DNA from: Lujinxingia vulgaris
Lineage (GTDB): Bacteria; Myxococcota_A; Bradymonadia; Bradymonadales; Bradymonadaceae
Length of the DNA stretch: 64,000 nt
NCBI RefSeq assembly: GCF_007997015.1
Contig: NZ_VOSM01000002.1
Span: 682,001 to 746,000 of the forward strand
Direction of reading: 5' to 3'
Made by a program: the position numbers and the translations under genes
Shown here: positions 29,229-39,105 of the stretch, piece by piece
Layout: each line of letters starts with the position of its first letter
Position numbering within the stretch: position 1 is the stretch's first letter
Notes under the pieces: model-generated
The model's database searches: none
What the model saw: only the letters and a program-made list of their open reading frames with translations
Told to the model about the DNA's origin: nothing

Positions 29229-30127
29229 GAGGAGACCTCGTCCTTCTCGGCCTCATCGCTGGCGGGTTGGGCTGGCGTGTCGCGATCCTGGGAGCCGAAC
29301 TTCAGGCGCTCCAGCAACGAGCCGGCCGGCGCGGCGGTGGTACCGGCGCGGTAGATCTTCTGCAGCAGCGAGCGCATCTCGTTGGCGTCCAGGTCCCGGT
29401 GCAGCTCGCCCTCATAGGCAATCGAGATGGTGCCGGTCTCTTCGCTGACGATCGCCACGGCCGCGTCGGTATCTTCGGTCACGCCGATGCCGGCGCGGTG
29501 ACGGGTCCCCAGCGTCTTCTCGACGCGCGGGTTGATGGTCAGCGGCAAAAAGCAGCCGGCCGCCGAGACGCGCCCCTTCTGAATGATGACCGCGCCGTCG
29601 TGCAGCGGGTTCTGGTGTTCGGGCAAAAAGAGGGTGAAGAGCACATCTTTGGTCACGACCGCGTCGAGCTTGATGCCCTCCTCGGTGAAGTGACTCAAAT
29701 CGGCCTCACGTTCAATGGCGATGAGCGCGCCGAGCTTGCGGCTGGAGAGCATCACGCAGGCTTTGACGACTTCCTCCAGAACCGAGGTCTCCTCATAGGA
29801 GCGGGCGCCGCCGAGCAGCGGCGCGCGGCCCACCTGCGCGAGCGCGCGGCGGATATCGTGCTGGAAGATGATGACCACGATAATGATCAGGTTGGCGATA
29901 AACATATCGATCAACCAGTGGGTCGTGGCCAGATTAAGATAATCTTCCTGCGAGATGTAAAAGAAGATCAGGATAAAGATCAGCCCGAACAACATCTGCA
30001 GCGCGCGCGTGCCCTTGATGAGCAAGAGCACCCGGTAGATGACGATAAAGACGATCGTCATGTCCAGGATGGTGAAAAAGGCTTGCCAGCCTGAGTCCAC
30101 CCGGAAGATGTCGAAGAGAAGATCCAT
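29225..30127 (-). CDS. cdaA: Membrane diadenylate cyclase
   Basis: 300 aa. Three TM helices (about residues 18-36, 43-58, 72-88) and a cytoplasmic DisA_N (DAC) domain (about 100-265). Catalytic motifs DGA (177-179) and RHR (209-211, in GTRHRAGIG) are intact, so it should make c-di-AMP from two ATP. The C-terminal 35 residues are a charged tail beyond the usual end. It stands in the order folP-cdaA-cdaR-glmM. c-di-AMP systems are less studied in Gram-negatives than in Firmicutes. Confidence 0.94.
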   Translation of the reverse strand: MDLLFDIFRVDSGWQAFFTILDMTIVFIVIYRVLLLIKGTRALQMLFGLIFILIFFYISQEDYLNLATTHWLIDMFIANLIIIVVIIFQHDIRRALAQVGRAPLLGGARSYEETSVLEEVVKACVMLSSRKLGALIAIEREADLSHFTEEGIKLDAVVTKDVLFTLFLPEHQNPLHDGAVIIQKGRVSAAGCFLPLTINPRVEKTLGTRHRAGIGVTEDTDAAVAIVSEETGTISIAYEGELHRDLDANEMRSLLQKIYRAGTTAAPAGSLLERLKFGSQDRDTPAQPASDEAEKDEVSS

Positions 30128-30255
30128 GCGCTGCCAGTAGACGTCGCCCGGCGCGACGTGAGGTAGGCTAACTCAACAGGTGAGGCGCCCCGAGACGCGA
30201 GTGGGGCTATGGTGAACCAGAGCGCCCGGGGTAGCAAAAAAATTGCGTATCGAAA

Positions 30256-31152
30256 TCAAAGAAGCGCGCACGTCATATCCTCCATCGCGCAGAGGGCTTC
30301 GCTGACGCGGACCACATCCACAAGTTCGGCGACGTCATGCACGCGCACGATGTCGGCGCCGGCGAAGATGCCGCAGGCCACCGTCGCCGCAGTCCCCATC
30401 AACCGATCGTTGGCCGCACGCCCGGTGACCGCGCCGATGAGGCTTTTGCGGCTGGTGCCCAGCACAATCGGGCAGCCAAGCTCACGAAGTCGGCCCAGCT
30501 CGCGGATAAGCCGGAAGTTTTGAGCCACACTCTTACCAAACCCAATGCCCGGATCGAGGAGCACGCGCCGGGGGGCGATGCCCGCGTTTTGCGCCACACG
30601 CAGGCGATCTGCAAGGTGTTCGATGACCTCTGCGACGATGTCGCCCTCGCTGAGATCGTCTTGCATGGTCTGCGGGCGGTCGCGGGTGTGCATGAGCACC
30701 ACCCCCACATCGTGGTTGGCGATGACCTCGATCATGGAGACGTCAAAGGTCATCGCGCTGATGTCGTTGATGATATGGGCGCCGGCGGCGATGGCCTGGC
30801 GGGCGACCTCGGCCTTGTAGGTGTCGACCGAGAGCCAGGCGTCGGTGCGCTGTGCGAGCCCCTCAACGACGGGGATCACGCGGCGCAGCTCTTCCTCCAG
30901 GCTCACAGGCTCTGCGCCGGGGCGCGTCGACTCGCCGCCGATGTCCAGGATGTCGGCGCCGGCCTGCGCAAGCTCAACGCCGTGGGCGATGGCGCGATCG
31001 GCGTCGAAAAATTCGCCGCCGTCGGAGAAGGAGTCCGGGGTGACGTTGACCACGCCCATGATGTAGGCGCGGTTGCCAAAGGGCAGAGCGCGCGTGCCGA
31101 CCTCGAGGGTCGGCACGTGTGCTCTGGGCCGGGGGGCTGCCAGAAAAGCCAT
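30256..31152 (-). CDS. folP: Dihydropteroate synthase
   Basis: 298 aa TIM-barrel enzyme of folate synthesis, joining p-aminobenzoate to dihydropterin pyrophosphate; target of sulfonamides. Motifs in order: IMGVVNVTPDSFSDGG, DILDIGGESTRPGA, SVDTYKAEVA, INDISAM, LMHTRDRPQTMQ, LLDPGIGFGKS and LGTSRKS. The start lies 16 bp after the ftsH stop, and the ftsH-folP order is common in proteobacteria. A 128-bp gap separates it from cdaA. Confidence 0.95.
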   Translation of the reverse strand: MAFLAAPRPRAHVPTLEVGTRALPFGNRAYIMGVVNVTPDSFSDGGEFFDADRAIAHGVELAQAGADILDIGGESTRPGAEPVSLEEELRRVIPVVEGLAQRTDAWLSVDTYKAEVARQAIAAGAHIINDISAMTFDVSMIEVIANHDVGVVLMHTRDRPQTMQDDLSEGDIVAEVIEHLADRLRVAQNAGIAPRRVLLDPGIGFGKSVAQNFRLIRELGRLRELGCPIVLGTSRKSLIGAVTGRAANDRLMGTAATVACGIFAGADIVRVHDVAELVDVVRVSEALCAMEDMTCALL

Positions 31153-31168
31153 GGTTACTCAGCCATCA

Positions 31169-33121
31169 TCAGGTGTTGGACGGCGCCAGGTTCGGACCCA
31201 CCGGCGGGACCTGCTCTTTGATCTTGGAGGCGAAGCCGGTCTTGGGAGCCTTATCGGCCTCCTCAGCTTCTTCGGCCATCTTCTTCTGGCGTTCCTCGCG
31301 GATCCAGTCGAGTTTGCCCTCTTCGGCCAGGTAGCGGATCTCGTCGGCGTCGAGCGCCTCAAACTCCAGGAGCGCTTCGGTCATCAACTCAAGCAGCTCG
31401 CGGTTCTCTTCAAGCAGCTGGTAGGCGTGCTGGTAGGCCTCTTTGACGATGCGGCGCACCTCGGCGTCGATCTCACGGGCGAGGTCTTCGCTGTAGGGGC
31501 GCGTGGTGCTGAGGCTGGCTTCCTGCGATTCGCCATAGAAGAGCGGGCCGATCTTCTCGCTCATGCCCCACTCGCAGACCATCTGGCGGGCCAGGTTGGT
31601 GGCGACCTTGATGTCCTGACCGGCGCCGGTGGTGAACTGGTTGTAAATCAGCTCTTCGGCGGCGCGACCGCCCATCATCACCGCGATGCGCTCCAGCACG
31701 TAGTCGCGGTTGAGGTTGTAGCGATCTTTGGTGGGAAGCTGCTGGGTCACACCCAGGGCGCGACCACGCGGGATGATCGTGACCTTATGCACCGGATCGG
31801 TGTTGGCCTGTCGCAGGGCGACAATGGCGTGGCCCGACTCGTGGTAGGCGGTGACGGCCTTCTCGTCGTCGGTGAGCACGATGCTCTTGCGCTCTGCGCC
31901 CATCAGGACCTTGTCTTTGGCCTCTTCGAAGTCGATGGCCTCAACGCGATCTTTGTTGGAGCGCGCAGCGAGCAGGGCGGCTTCGTTGACCAGGTTCTCA
32001 AGATCCGCACCGGAGAAGCCCGGGGTGCCGCGGGCAATATCTTTGAGATCGACGGTCTTGCCAATCGGGGTGCGGCGGGTGTGGATCTTGAGGATCTGCT
32101 CGCGTCCACGGACGTCCGGCGGGGCGACCATCACGCGGCGGTCGAAGCGGCCCGGGCGAAGCAGCGCCGGGTCGAGGACGTCGGCGCGGTTGGTCGCGGC
32201 GATGAGGATGACGCCTTCGTTGGACTCAAAGCCGTCCATCTCGACGAGGAGCTGGTTGAGCGTCTGCTCGCGCTCATCGTGCCCGCCGCCCATGCCGGAG
32301 CCACGGTGACGACCGACGGCGTCGATCTCGTCAATGAAGATGATGCAGGGGGCGTTCTTCTTGCCCTGCTCAAAGAGGTCGCGAACACGCGAGGCGCCCA
32401 CGCCCACAAACATCTCCACAAAGTCCGAGCCGGAGATCGAGAAGAAGGGAACACCCGCTTCGCCGGCCACACCGCGCGCCAGAAGGGTCTTACCGGTACC
32501 CGGCGAGCCCATCAGCAGGACGCCTTTGGGGATGCGACCGCCCAGACGGGTGAACTTCTTGGGGTTCTTGAGGAACTCGACGATCTCCTGGAGCTCCTCT
32601 TTAGCCTCATCGATGCCGGCGATGTCGTTGAAGGTGACTTTGTTCTGATTTTCGTTGAGCAGGCGCGCCCGCGACTTCCCAAACGTCATCGCGCGGCCAC
32701 CGCCGCCGCCCTGGAACTGGCGCATAAAGAAGATCAGGACCATCACCAGCAGAATCAGCGGGATGGAAGTCACAAGGATCGTCTTCCAGACGCCGTCTTC
32801 GTCGGCACGATCAAAGGAGAACTCGATCTGCTGGGCAGCGAGCATGTCCTGAAGATCTTCGCCCACAGGTCCGACGGTGTTGAATTCGGTTTTACCCTCG
32901 TGGTGCTCCCGGGCGAACTCCTCGGAGAAGGTGCCCTTGACCTCGAGGTCTTTGATGGTGACCTCTTCGACCTGCCCCGTCTCCACCGCATTGCGGAACT
33001 GACTGAAGGAGATCTCGGAGGAGTCGATGGAGGTGTCGGTCATGATGTTGAAAACCACCACGACCATGATGATGAGAATACCCCAGATCAGTGATGCGCG
33101 GAGGGGGATCTTGTTGAGCAC
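31169..33121 (-). CDS. ftsH: ATP-dependent zinc metalloprotease FtsH
   Basis: 650 aa inner-membrane AAA+ protease that degrades membrane and some cytoplasmic proteins. Two TM helices (about residues 11-27 and 115-133) flank a small periplasmic domain. The AAA domain has Walker A GSPGTGKT (205-212), the Walker B DEIDAVG and pore-loop FVEMFVGVG. The protease domain has the zinc site HESGH (427-431). The start is a GTG with GAGG 7 nt upstream. Downstream of tilS (223-bp gap) and directly upstream of folP. Confidence 0.97.
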   Translation of the reverse strand: MLNKIPLRASLIWGILIIMVVVVFNIMTDTSIDSSEISFSQFRNAVETGQVEEVTIKDLEVKGTFSEEFAREHHEGKTEFNTVGPVGEDLQDMLAAQQIEFSFDRADEDGVWKTILVTSIPLILLVMVLIFFMRQFQGGGGGRAMTFGKSRARLLNENQNKVTFNDIAGIDEAKEELQEIVEFLKNPKKFTRLGGRIPKGVLLMGSPGTGKTLLARGVAGEAGVPFFSISGSDFVEMFVGVGASRVRDLFEQGKKNAPCIIFIDEIDAVGRHRGSGMGGGHDEREQTLNQLLVEMDGFESNEGVILIAATNRADVLDPALLRPGRFDRRVMVAPPDVRGREQILKIHTRRTPIGKTVDLKDIARGTPGFSGADLENLVNEAALLAARSNKDRVEAIDFEEAKDKVLMGAERKSIVLTDDEKAVTAYHESGHAIVALRQANTDPVHKVTIIPRGRALGVTQQLPTKDRYNLNRDYVLERIAVMMGGRAAEELIYNQFTTGAGQDIKVATNLARQMVCEWGMSEKIGPLFYGESQEASLSTTRPYSEDLAREIDAEVRRIVKEAYQHAYQLLEENRELLELMTEALLEFEALDADEIRYLAEEGKLDWIREERQKKMAEEAEEADKAPKTGFASKIKEQVPPVGPNLAPSNT

Positions 33122-33344
33122 GTTTGGCCTCGTCGAAGTCGAGTATATGGCGAGCCATTAAGGGGCAAACCTGAGCTGGCGCGCGGGAGTCCGGCGGGGG
33201 CATGAAATGCGGGCGGCCGGACCGACAAGCTATAACACCTCGCATAAGGGCGTTCAACAGCGCAGCCTGCGCTTGAGCTTCCCTGATGCGGGGCCGCGGA
33301 TGATGCGAGCGGCGTCGATGGGGAGAAGGGATTTTCAGGGGGTG

Positions 33345-34811
33345 TTATTTCCGCTGCCATTGAAGAATTGCACTCAGGGCGGCGGAAGGGCGCACGATCA
33401 CCTCCAAAACTTGCCTGCTGGCGTGTGTTGGATCCGGGGGGAAAGAGGTGGAGAGGCCGGCGATCCAGATCAGGTCGTTGGAGGCGTCGGCGACACAGGG
33501 CCAGCACCAGCGCGTGTCGGCCCCGATGCGCGCGGCCTGAAAGACCGCGCTGGCTTTGATCTTCTGCGGGGTGCCATCCTGGCGAGTGCGGGTGAGCGTG
33601 TCGCCGGGGAGGTAGCCGCGCAGCGTGAGTGGATGATGTGCGGCGGGGGCCGGGAGCAGGCAGCGCCAGGGGCGCGCGGGGTGGTCGGGGGCGGCCTGCG
33701 CCCGGGGAAGGATCGACCACCGAACGTGGGAGCCCTGCCAGTCGAGTGCACCCCGAGGTGTCGCGGCGATCTTTATTGGCGATGCCGTGGGGTGGAGTCG
33801 ATCGCGCCCGCCCCGCTGACGGGCGGGGAGCAGCGTCAGGCGGCCGTGGCTCGCGCGGACCAGAAAACCCGGGGCGCTGAGATGTTTCGGGGTGATGGAG
33901 AAGGCGTCGGGCAGGAGCGCTGCGATGCGCTCTAGGGTCTCGCGGTCGAAGGCGGGCGCGATGCGCAGGATGACGCGGAAACAGAGGGCGCGTGGGGCGC
34001 TCAGGAGCAGGTGGGCATCGAAGGCGTGTGTGTCGGGCTCCAGCGCCGGGCGTCGAGCGCGTGTTTCGAGCTGATTTGCAGCGTGCTCGGCGGCCTCATG
34101 CTCCGACTCAAGGTTGGCCAGCGTGCGGCGCGCCGGGCTTAACTCGCCGGCGATCGCTCGGAGCTGGGGGGTCACCTGCTGGCGGATGCGGTTGCGCAGG
34201 TAGTGGTCGGTGGCGTTGGTGGGGTCGTCGACCCAGGTGAGGTTGCGCTCACGTGCATAATCTGCGACCTGGCGGGCTGAGGCGAAGAGTAAGGGGCGGA
34301 GCACCCGCAGGTTGTGATGTTCAATGCGAAGCGTTGCGTCTTCTTGCAAGGTTGCCAGGCCATCAAGCCCGCTCCCGCGCAGCAGGTTGATCAGCGCGCT
34401 CTCCAGGCGATCGTCGCCGTGATGGGCGGTGAGCACTGCGCGGGCGCGGTGAGCTAATGCAAGCTCGGCCAGCTTGAGGTAGCGGGCCTCGCGCGCCTCG
34501 CCCTGGCTTGTGACCTGGCCCGCAGTGAGGGTGACGCGCTCAAAGCATAGCCCGAACCTGTGGGCCTGCTCCTCGCAATGCGCGGCGTCACGCGTGGAGC
34601 TCTCCCGCATGGCGTGATCGATATGCGCGGCCACCAGGTTCAGTTGAAGTGGCGTGGCAAGTCTTCGGAGAAGATCGAGTAAGACGGTGGAGTCGCGCCC
34701 GCCGCTCCAGGCAAGAAGCAAGGTGTCGCCCGCGGTGATTCCGGCGCGTTGCAGCGCGTCCTGGACGCCCGCGACGAGGTCATCGTCGTTGCCTGAAGGA
34801 GAGGTTGGCAT
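33345..34811 (-). CDS. tilS: tRNA(Ile)-lysidine synthase
   Basis: 488 aa. The PP-loop motif LAWSGGRDSTVLLDLL (about residues 32-47) is intact, followed by the family DHAMRESSTRDA, LTAHHGDDRLESALINLLRGSG and FVDDPTN-like (WVDDPTNATDHYLRNR) motifs. The enzyme attaches lysine to C34 of tRNA-Ile(CAU), needed to read AUA. The C-terminal 180 residues are divergent. The frame is open upstream to 34892 but the ATG at 34811, 11 bp after the upstream stop, avoids a long overlap. tilS-ftsH neighbours are a common bacterial pairing. Confidence 0.92.
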   Translation of the reverse strand: MPTSPSGNDDDLVAGVQDALQRAGITAGDTLLLAWSGGRDSTVLLDLLRRLATPLQLNLVAAHIDHAMRESSTRDAAHCEEQAHRFGLCFERVTLTAGQVTSQGEAREARYLKLAELALAHRARAVLTAHHGDDRLESALINLLRGSGLDGLATLQEDATLRIEHHNLRVLRPLLFASARQVADYARERNLTWVDDPTNATDHYLRNRIRQQVTPQLRAIAGELSPARRTLANLESEHEAAEHAANQLETRARRPALEPDTHAFDAHLLLSAPRALCFRVILRIAPAFDRETLERIAALLPDAFSITPKHLSAPGFLVRASHGRLTLLPARQRGGRDRLHPTASPIKIAATPRGALDWQGSHVRWSILPRAQAAPDHPARPWRCLLPAPAAHHPLTLRGYLPGDTLTRTRQDGTPQKIKASAVFQAARIGADTRWCWPCVADASNDLIWIAGLSTSFPPDPTHASRQVLEVIVRPSAALSAILQWQRK

Positions 34812-34821
34812 CGCGCGTGGC

Positions 34822-35826
34822 TCAGTCTTTTGAGAGCGAGTCGACAAAATGCTTAAGCGCGCCGGGGGGCACCGCCAGGCCGACCTCGCCACGCTCCGGG
34901 TGGCGAAGCGCGTTCAACGCTACAAGGCGTCCGGTGTTGGAGAAGAGCGGCGCGCCGAGGATCGCGGTCGATGTGGTGGGCAGGTAGAACTGAAAGGCCT
35001 CGTCCAACGTGCGAAGATCGTGGATTTGCACCGGCTCAATGAGCCCCGGGCGCTCCGGGGAGTAGGCAAAGATCATGGGCGGGGCCGGTCGGCTGGTGTC
35101 ATGGAGCGGCCAACCGGATTGAGGCCGGCTGCGAGCTTCCGCCTCGTCGGAGACGAAGCTCAGGTGAGCCAGGTTGAGGTTGGGCTCTCTACGGTCGGCG
35201 CGAAGCTCGATGAGCACATCACCAACTTCTTTTAAGAGATCTTCGATGCCCTCGCCGGAGGGGCGGCTTGTGCCGGGGGAGGGCCGGCTGGCCAGGGGAA
35301 TCCCGTGCTCGCGCATGGCGGCTGCGGTGGCGTCGTCGATGAGGAAGATCTGCTTCGCGTCTGTGAGCCAGTCGGATGTGCTCATCAGGATCGGCGCCCG
35401 GTCAGGGGCCGGCTGCACCCAGACGGCGTGTCCGATGTAGACCATCGGTACCTGCCGATAGGGCCGCGGCGGCATGACCAGCGCCATGATCAGCGAGGTG
35501 CGTGTGTTGGCGATGGCGCGCAGGCGCTCCAGCTCTTCACGATTGAGGGGGCGAGGGAGGTCGGCGCTCTCGGCGGTGGCAATTTCAGGGCGCCCCAGGC
35601 CCGGGGTGATCTCGCTGAGCTCATGCGGACGGATGCGCTCGATGCGGACATCCTCAAAACTCTGCAGCTCGCCGGGTTTGACGCGTTGCAGGGGCTCGGA
35701 CTCCTGAGCAAAGGCCGAATTCGCCACCATCGAACTCGACACCATAATGAGGCAGAGGGCAAGGGGCAGGGGACCCGGGCCTGCAATAGAAAAGCGTGAA
35801 CGTGTGGTTGTGAAGATGGATGCCAT
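34822..35826 (-). CDS. Exported trypsin-like (S1C-type) protein, apparently inactive
   Basis: 334 aa with a signal peptide (about residues 14-38, ending NSAFA). The C-terminal part LPTTSTAILGAPLFSNTGRLVALNALRHPE looks like the S1C protease region where GNSGSPVF normally holds the catalytic Ser, but here no Ser occurs at that place. The N-terminal strand VYIGHAVWVQPA resembles the start of the fold, and the usual LTAAH His motif is missing. So it is probably a pseudoprotease; that is inference from pattern only. The frame is open upstream to 36204; the ATG at 35826 is chosen for the signal peptide. It precedes tilS closely. Confidence 0.62.
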   Translation of the reverse strand: MASIFTTTRSRFSIAGPGPLPLALCLIMVSSSMVANSAFAQESEPLQRVKPGELQSFEDVRIERIRPHELSEITPGLGRPEIATAESADLPRPLNREELERLRAIANTRTSLIMALVMPPRPYRQVPMVYIGHAVWVQPAPDRAPILMSTSDWLTDAKQIFLIDDATAAAMREHGIPLASRPSPGTSRPSGEGIEDLLKEVGDVLIELRADRREPNLNLAHLSFVSDEAEARSRPQSGWPLHDTSRPAPPMIFAYSPERPGLIEPVQIHDLRTLDEAFQFYLPTTSTAILGAPLFSNTGRLVALNALRHPERGEVGLAVPPGALKHFVDSLSKD

Positions 35827-36186
35827 GCTCAACTCGTCGCGTATGTCGCGGGCCACGCCCCGTACTGAGGGCGACGGTAAAAGACGCAGAGGTGCTTCGC
35901 AAATTCTAAAGGTGATCAGGTTGCGCGATGACGCAGCGCATCGTGTTTTGTCAGCAGGGTTGATGGTGTGGTGTCGTATGATGTAGGTTTTACGCGGTGT
36001 TCCGGTGATGGATGACCCTTTTGAAGGGGTGCTTGACGCCGGAAAACGCAAAACGTATCTTCCCTTGTCCGCTTTCTGAGCCCGATTTCGGGTATACTGA
36101 AGCGGTGTTCGGGCCGACCGCGTCGGCGAGAGTCGTCGCACCACGTGCGGCCAGATGGTGATAAAACCGAGTGAACGGAGCTCCTG
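35827..36186. other. Divergent intergenic region with promoter for the AgmX/PglI-type gene
   Basis: About 360 bp between the pseudoprotease gene (minus) and the gene at 36187 (plus). AT-richer than the genes around it. It contains the promoter candidate at 36033-36061 and, further down, an isolated TATACT (36093-36098) without a good -35. No gene or RNA was seen. Confidence 0.5.
36033..36061 (+). promoter_or_regulatory. Candidate sigma70 promoter upstream of the 36187 gene
   Basis: TTGACG (36033-36038), a 17-nt spacer, then TATCTT (36056-36061): five of six and four of six matches to the sigma70 consensus. Predicted start near 36068, giving a leader of about 120 nt before the GTG start. Confidence 0.45.
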
Positions 36187-37554
36187 GTGAAGCCGAAGAA
36201 TCATAACCTGCGCGTCGCGCTAGTCTGGAACGGGACGATCTATCAAGAGTTGACGTTCACCAAAGATAGCGCGCCTAAAGTCACCATCGGTGAAGACGAT
36301 AAGAACGTCTTCTCGGTCCCGGCGCCGGGGCTTCCCGCCTCGCTTGAGGTGTTTGAGCGTCAGGAGTCGGGTTATAAAATCCGCCTCACCGATAAGATCG
36401 AAGCGGCGCTGCACATCGATGACGAGGAGTTTGACCTCGAAGAACTCATTGATGAGGGCAAGGCTACCAAGTCCGGGACGGTAAGCACCGACGAGGGCAA
36501 GGCCACCGTCTATGAAGTCGACCTGAGCTTTGGCGACTGGGGCGTTCTTAACCTGGGTAACGTCAACATCTTCTTCCAGCTCGTTGAGCGTGGGGAGGCG
36601 ATTGTCGGGACCAGCCCCAAAGAGATCTTTGATGGTCCGCTTTCGGTCTCGTTGATTGTGGCGGCGATCGCGCACCTGATCTTCTTGATCACGGCGATGA
36701 TGCAGCCGATTGAGCCCGAACTCACCGATCTTGAGGTCATGGACCGCTTCGCGCGCTTCGCGGTCGATGATGTCGACGCGGCGCTTGAGGAAGAGGAAGA
36801 GGTGGAAGAGCCCGCCGAAGACACCACCGGCAAGAAAGCCGGCGGCGAAGAGGGCGAGTTCGGTGACCCGGATGAAGAAATGCCTGACTCCAAGATTCCG
36901 AAGGTTGATGGTCCGATGGTCGACGAGATCGACGTGAAGAACATCGGTGTGCACGAAGCGCTGAGCAACAACATCATCAGCGACGGCCCGCTGGCCAACC
37001 TCTTCGGTAACTCGGAAGGTTTTGATTCCAAGATGAACGTCGCCATGAGCGGTGAAGGTGGCGAGCTGCAGATTGGTCGCGGCCAGGGTGGCATGGGCAT
37101 GCGCGGCAGCGGAAGCGGCGGCGGTGGCGAAGGCTTCGGTCGTGTCGGTGGTCTGGGTAAGGTCGACACCGGTGGTGGCAAAGGCACCGGCGCGGCGCTG
37201 GGCAAGAAGAAAGAGCGTAAGGTCGAAGCGCGTATGTCGACCGGAGCGCCGGCCGTCGGTGACTTCTGCGACCCGGGCAATATCCGCTCGGTGGTCAGCA
37301 GCCGTCAGGCCGCGATTCGTCACTGCTTCGAGCGTGAGCTTCAGACCAACCCCACCCTGAGTGGTAACATCACCGCGACCTGGCGCGTGCAGCTGGACGG
37401 CTCGGTCTCCAACGCCGCGATCGCCAGCTCCACGATGAACAACTCCTCGGTGGAGAGCTGCATCACGCGCGTTATTGACCGCCTGCGCTTTGAGAAGCCC
37501 GACGGTGGTATCTGCGTGATTAACTACCCCTTCGTCTTCTCGGGCATCGAATAA
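36187..37554 (+). CDS. AgmX/PglI-type C-terminal domain protein with FHA-like N-terminus
   Basis: 455 aa. Residues about 1-140 are beta-rich and FHA-like (VTIGEDDKNVFSVPAPGLPASLEVFERQ), then one TM helix (about 152-176), an acidic linker rich in Glu (about 200-230), a Gly-rich part (about 285-340) and a C-terminal TonB-like domain typical of AgmX/PglI proteins (CDPGNIRSVVSSRQAAIRHCFERE ... GICVINYPFVF; two Cys pairs). In Myxococcus AgmX takes part in gliding; here the job is unknown. The GTG start has GGAG 6 nt upstream. A strong terminator lies 38 bp after the stop. Confidence 0.8.
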   Translation: MKPKNHNLRVALVWNGTIYQELTFTKDSAPKVTIGEDDKNVFSVPAPGLPASLEVFERQESGYKIRLTDKIEAALHIDDEEFDLEELIDEGKATKSGTVSTDEGKATVYEVDLSFGDWGVLNLGNVNIFFQLVERGEAIVGTSPKEIFDGPLSVSLIVAAIAHLIFLITAMMQPIEPELTDLEVMDRFARFAVDDVDAALEEEEEVEEPAEDTTGKKAGGEEGEFGDPDEEMPDSKIPKVDGPMVDEIDVKNIGVHEALSNNIISDGPLANLFGNSEGFDSKMNVAMSGEGGELQIGRGQGGMGMRGSGSGGGGEGFGRVGGLGKVDTGGGKGTGAALGKKKERKVEARMSTGAPAVGDFCDPGNIRSVVSSRQAAIRHCFERELQTNPTLSGNITATWRVQLDGSVSNAAIASSTMNNSSVESCITRVIDRLRFEKPDGGICVINYPFVFSGIE

Positions 37555-37592
37555 GGCGTCTCGGGTAGCTCCGGGTACATCTGAATGAAGAA

Positions 37593-37620
37593 GGCCGCGC
37601 CCGGCAGGGCGCGGCCTTTC
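37593..37620 (+). terminator. Rho-independent terminator after the AgmX/PglI-type gene
   Basis: Perfect 10-bp GC-rich stem (37593-37602 with 37607-37616), 4-nt loop GGCA, and a TTTCTTATTT tail. Confidence 0.85.
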
Positions 37621-37652
37621 TTATTTCGATAGGCCAGCGGAGGCCTGAATGA

Positions 37653-37687
37653 AAACGCCCGCGCTCCGAGTTGGAGCGCGGGCGTTT
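37653..37687 (-). terminator. Rho-independent terminator for the RCC1-repeat gene
   Basis: Perfect 15-bp stem (37653-37667 with 37673-37687) with a GAGTT loop. On the minus strand it is followed by TTTTCATTC, 27 bp after the stop of the 37714-39105 gene. The A/T ends make it usable in both directions. Confidence 0.8.
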
Positions 37688-37713
37688 ATCTGGGCGAAAT
37701 CAACCCAACGCGT

Positions 37714-39105
37714 TTAGCGGGGCTCCAGGCTGATGGCAACGAGGCCTTCGCGAGGCTCGGTATCACCGGTGGCCAGGAGGCCGTGCTCGTTGCTGCCCCA
37801 GCAGCGCAGCTGCTGCGGAAAGCCGCTCAGGGCGCAGCTCACGCCATCGGTGACGGCGGCAAAATAAACGTCCGAATCGGGGAGGCTGACGCTTTGTGGT
37901 GTCTCCACGACCAGGGCGTTGGTGTCCGGGACGGCCTGACCGGAAGCGTTTTCGCCCCAGCACATCATCCCGCCGTAGGTCTGGTTCTCAATATTGAAGT
38001 CGATGCTGCAGGTGTGGGTGGTGCTGGTGAAGATGGTCCAGCCGAAGTGCCCGTCGGCCCCGATGTAGTGGGGCGCCTCTTCGCTGTCGGGAGCGACAAG
38101 CCCGTAGGGTGCGGCGTCATCCCCCCAGCAGTACATGTTGCGATCGTCGTTGCCGAGCAGGACGCCGCAGGTGTGGTCCCCGGCGGCGCTGATATGCTGC
38201 CAGGTGAAATTGCGCATGGTGAAAAAGGGCGTGGCAGAGCCGGCGCTGCCGAGCTCGGGGCCGATCTGGTTTTGCAGGTTGTCTCCCCAGCAATAAAGCT
38301 GTCGGTCTTCGCGGTGCACCGCGCAGGTGTGCGCATTTCCCAGCGTGATATCGATGGCATAGAAGTCAGCAATGACTTTCACCGGGGAGGGTTCGCGCGG
38401 ATTCAGGTTCTCGGCCCCGAGCAGGTTGCGGCGCGTCCCGTTATTTCCCCAGCACCAGGTGTCTCCGGCGTTGTCGCGGGCGCAGACGCGGTCCGGCCCC
38501 ACGCTGACGGAGGACCACTCTCCGGGGATGAGCACAGGGTAGGGGCGATCTTCAAAATCTCCCTGACCCAGCTGCCCGAAGCGGTTGTCGCCCCAGCAGA
38601 AGAGCTGATCATCGATGGTGATGGCGCAGGTGGTCTCTCCGGCAATGTCGATGCGGTTCCAGTAGCATGCGGGGGCCACACGGGTTGGGACGCGCTGCGG
38701 GTCGAGGGTGCCATCGCCCAGCTGGCCGCGCGCGTTGTCTCCCCAGCAGAAGAGGCGTCCGCTCACGTCGATTGCGCAGGCGTGGGTGGGCGCCAGGGCG
38801 ACCACGTTTGGAGTGTGGTCGCCAGACTCGGCTGGGCGCTGTGAGGGGGGGCAGAGGGTGGTAAGATCGGGCGGTTGAGGGAGTGCGTCTGCCGTATCGT
38901 CCTCGGCGTCAAGGTCGTCAGGCACGGCGGCATCGTTGCCCGCGTCGGGCTCAACGGACGGGCGAGCCTCGCAGAATCCTGCCGAGCAGCGCTCGTTCAA
39001 GAAACAATCGGAGTCTTGCTGGCAGGCCACCGTGTCGGTCTGACAGGCAGCGCCCAGGGATAGTATCGGCGCCAGGGCCAGGGGGATGTATCGCGCTCTG
39101 AACAT
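37714..39105 (-). CDS. RCC1-repeat lipoprotein, secreted, Cys-rich N-terminus
   Basis: 463 aa. Lipoprotein signal with the Cys at about residue 21 (SLGAAC), a short Cys-rich stretch (CQQDSDCFLNERCSAGFC), an Asp-rich linker, then about seven RCC1-like beta-propeller repeats recognised by the repeating C-x-W-G-D-N and GQLG elements (RLFCWGDNARGQLG, QLFCWGDNRFGQLG, QLYCWGDNLQNQIG). Cys residues in each repeat probably form disulfides outside the cytoplasm. The second of two close ATGs (39105) has GGTGAG about 8 nt upstream. The ligand is unknown. Confidence 0.85.
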   Translation of the reverse strand: MFRARYIPLALAPILSLGAACQTDTVACQQDSDCFLNERCSAGFCEARPSVEPDAGNDAAVPDDLDAEDDTADALPQPPDLTTLCPPSQRPAESGDHTPNVVALAPTHACAIDVSGRLFCWGDNARGQLGDGTLDPQRVPTRVAPACYWNRIDIAGETTCAITIDDQLFCWGDNRFGQLGQGDFEDRPYPVLIPGEWSSVSVGPDRVCARDNAGDTWCWGNNGTRRNLLGAENLNPREPSPVKVIADFYAIDITLGNAHTCAVHREDRQLYCWGDNLQNQIGPELGSAGSATPFFTMRNFTWQHISAAGDHTCGVLLGNDDRNMYCWGDDAAPYGLVAPDSEEAPHYIGADGHFGWTIFTSTTHTCSIDFNIENQTYGGMMCWGENASGQAVPDTNALVVETPQSVSLPDSDVYFAAVTDGVSCALSGFPQQLRCWGSNEHGLLATGDTEPREGLVAISLEPR

